13,710 nt of DNA from DASZJY01 sp036260255 (GTDB lineage: Bacteria > Actinomycetota > Acidimicrobiia > Acidimicrobiales > AC-14): the NCBI GenBank assembly GCA_036260255.1, contig DATAAF010000021.1, forward strand, positions 1 through 13,710. The letters are read 5' to 3'. The notes under the pieces are model-generated. The model had not been told where the DNA came from and ran no database searches. It saw nothing but the letters and a program-made list of their open reading frames with translations. Numbering within the stretch: the first letter of the stretch is position 1; every line of letters begins with the position of its first letter. A program made the position numbers and the translations under genes. Below, piece after piece: positions 13,677-13,710 of this stretch.

Positions 13677-13679
13677 CAA
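13651..13679 (-). promoter_or_regulatory. Sigma-70-type promoter for the small hypothetical gene
   Basis: On the minus strand TTGGCA (13679-13674) and TACCTT (13656-13651) are separated by exactly 17 bases, close to the TTGACA / TANNNT actinobacterial housekeeping consensus. The predicted start is near 13644, leaving a leader of about 23 bases before ATG 13621. This is the best promoter match I found in the window and probably drives the small gene and the TIM-barrel gene together. Confidence 0.55.
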
Positions 13680-13710
13680 CGACACCCCCCGGCCATCGCA
13701 CCACCGGGCC

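Overview
The window is very GC-rich, uses GTG or TTG starts often, and packs genes with overlaps of a few bases. It carries families typical of Actinomycetota: a CtaF-type oxidase subunit IV, a membrane-anchored diheme QcrC, a five-helix CtaE and DUF3151. A deep-branching actinobacterium such as an Acidimicrobiia member would fit, but that placement is an inference from style and gene content, not from a marker gene.

Layout. On the left edge, reading leftward and cut by the window, is the N-terminal 284 residues of a secreted Ig-like repeat protein (1-852). After a 460-base non-coding gap, ctaC-ctaD-ctaF run rightward (1314-4253) as a tight operon for subunits II, I and IV of an aa3-type cytochrome c oxidase. 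A perfect stem-loop at 4276-4296 sits where they meet a leftward gene for a 927-residue surface protein (4348-7131). That protein has a signal peptide, five near-identical Ig-like repeats, two DUF11-like domains, a Pro-rich stalk and a LARTG wall-sorting signal. Upstream of it on the same minus strand is ctaE-qcrC-qcrA-qcrB (7189-10831): oxidase subunit III and the complete cytochrome bc1 complex. The two convergent modules supply the core of an actinobacterial bc1-aa3 respiratory supercomplex. Quinol would be oxidised by QcrAB, electrons would pass through the diheme QcrC to the CuA site of CtaC, and oxygen would be reduced in CtaD. No separate soluble cytochrome c is encoded here.

Further right, all on the minus strand, are a small cupredoxin-fold lipoprotein whose copper Cys and second His appear to be replaced (10890-11285), an acylphosphatase overlapping a DUF3151 gene (11339-12035), a secreted TIM-barrel, glycoside-hydrolase-like protein with a Pro-rich linker (12171-13349), and a 74-residue acidic hypothetical protein (13397-13621). 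The last has the best promoter in the window, with inverted repeats laid over it.

The most distinctive points are: (i) oxidase genes ctaCDF lie between two paralogous Ig-repeat surface-protein genes in the same orientation, giving direct repeats about 5.5 kb apart; (ii) the internal repeat array is nearly identical at DNA level; (iii) the cupredoxin-like lipoprotein has lost expected copper ligands; (iv) a probable CTG start overlaps the upstream stop codon as CTGA. I found no CRISPR array, transposase, tRNA or rRNA gene, and no clear previously undescribed multi-gene system.
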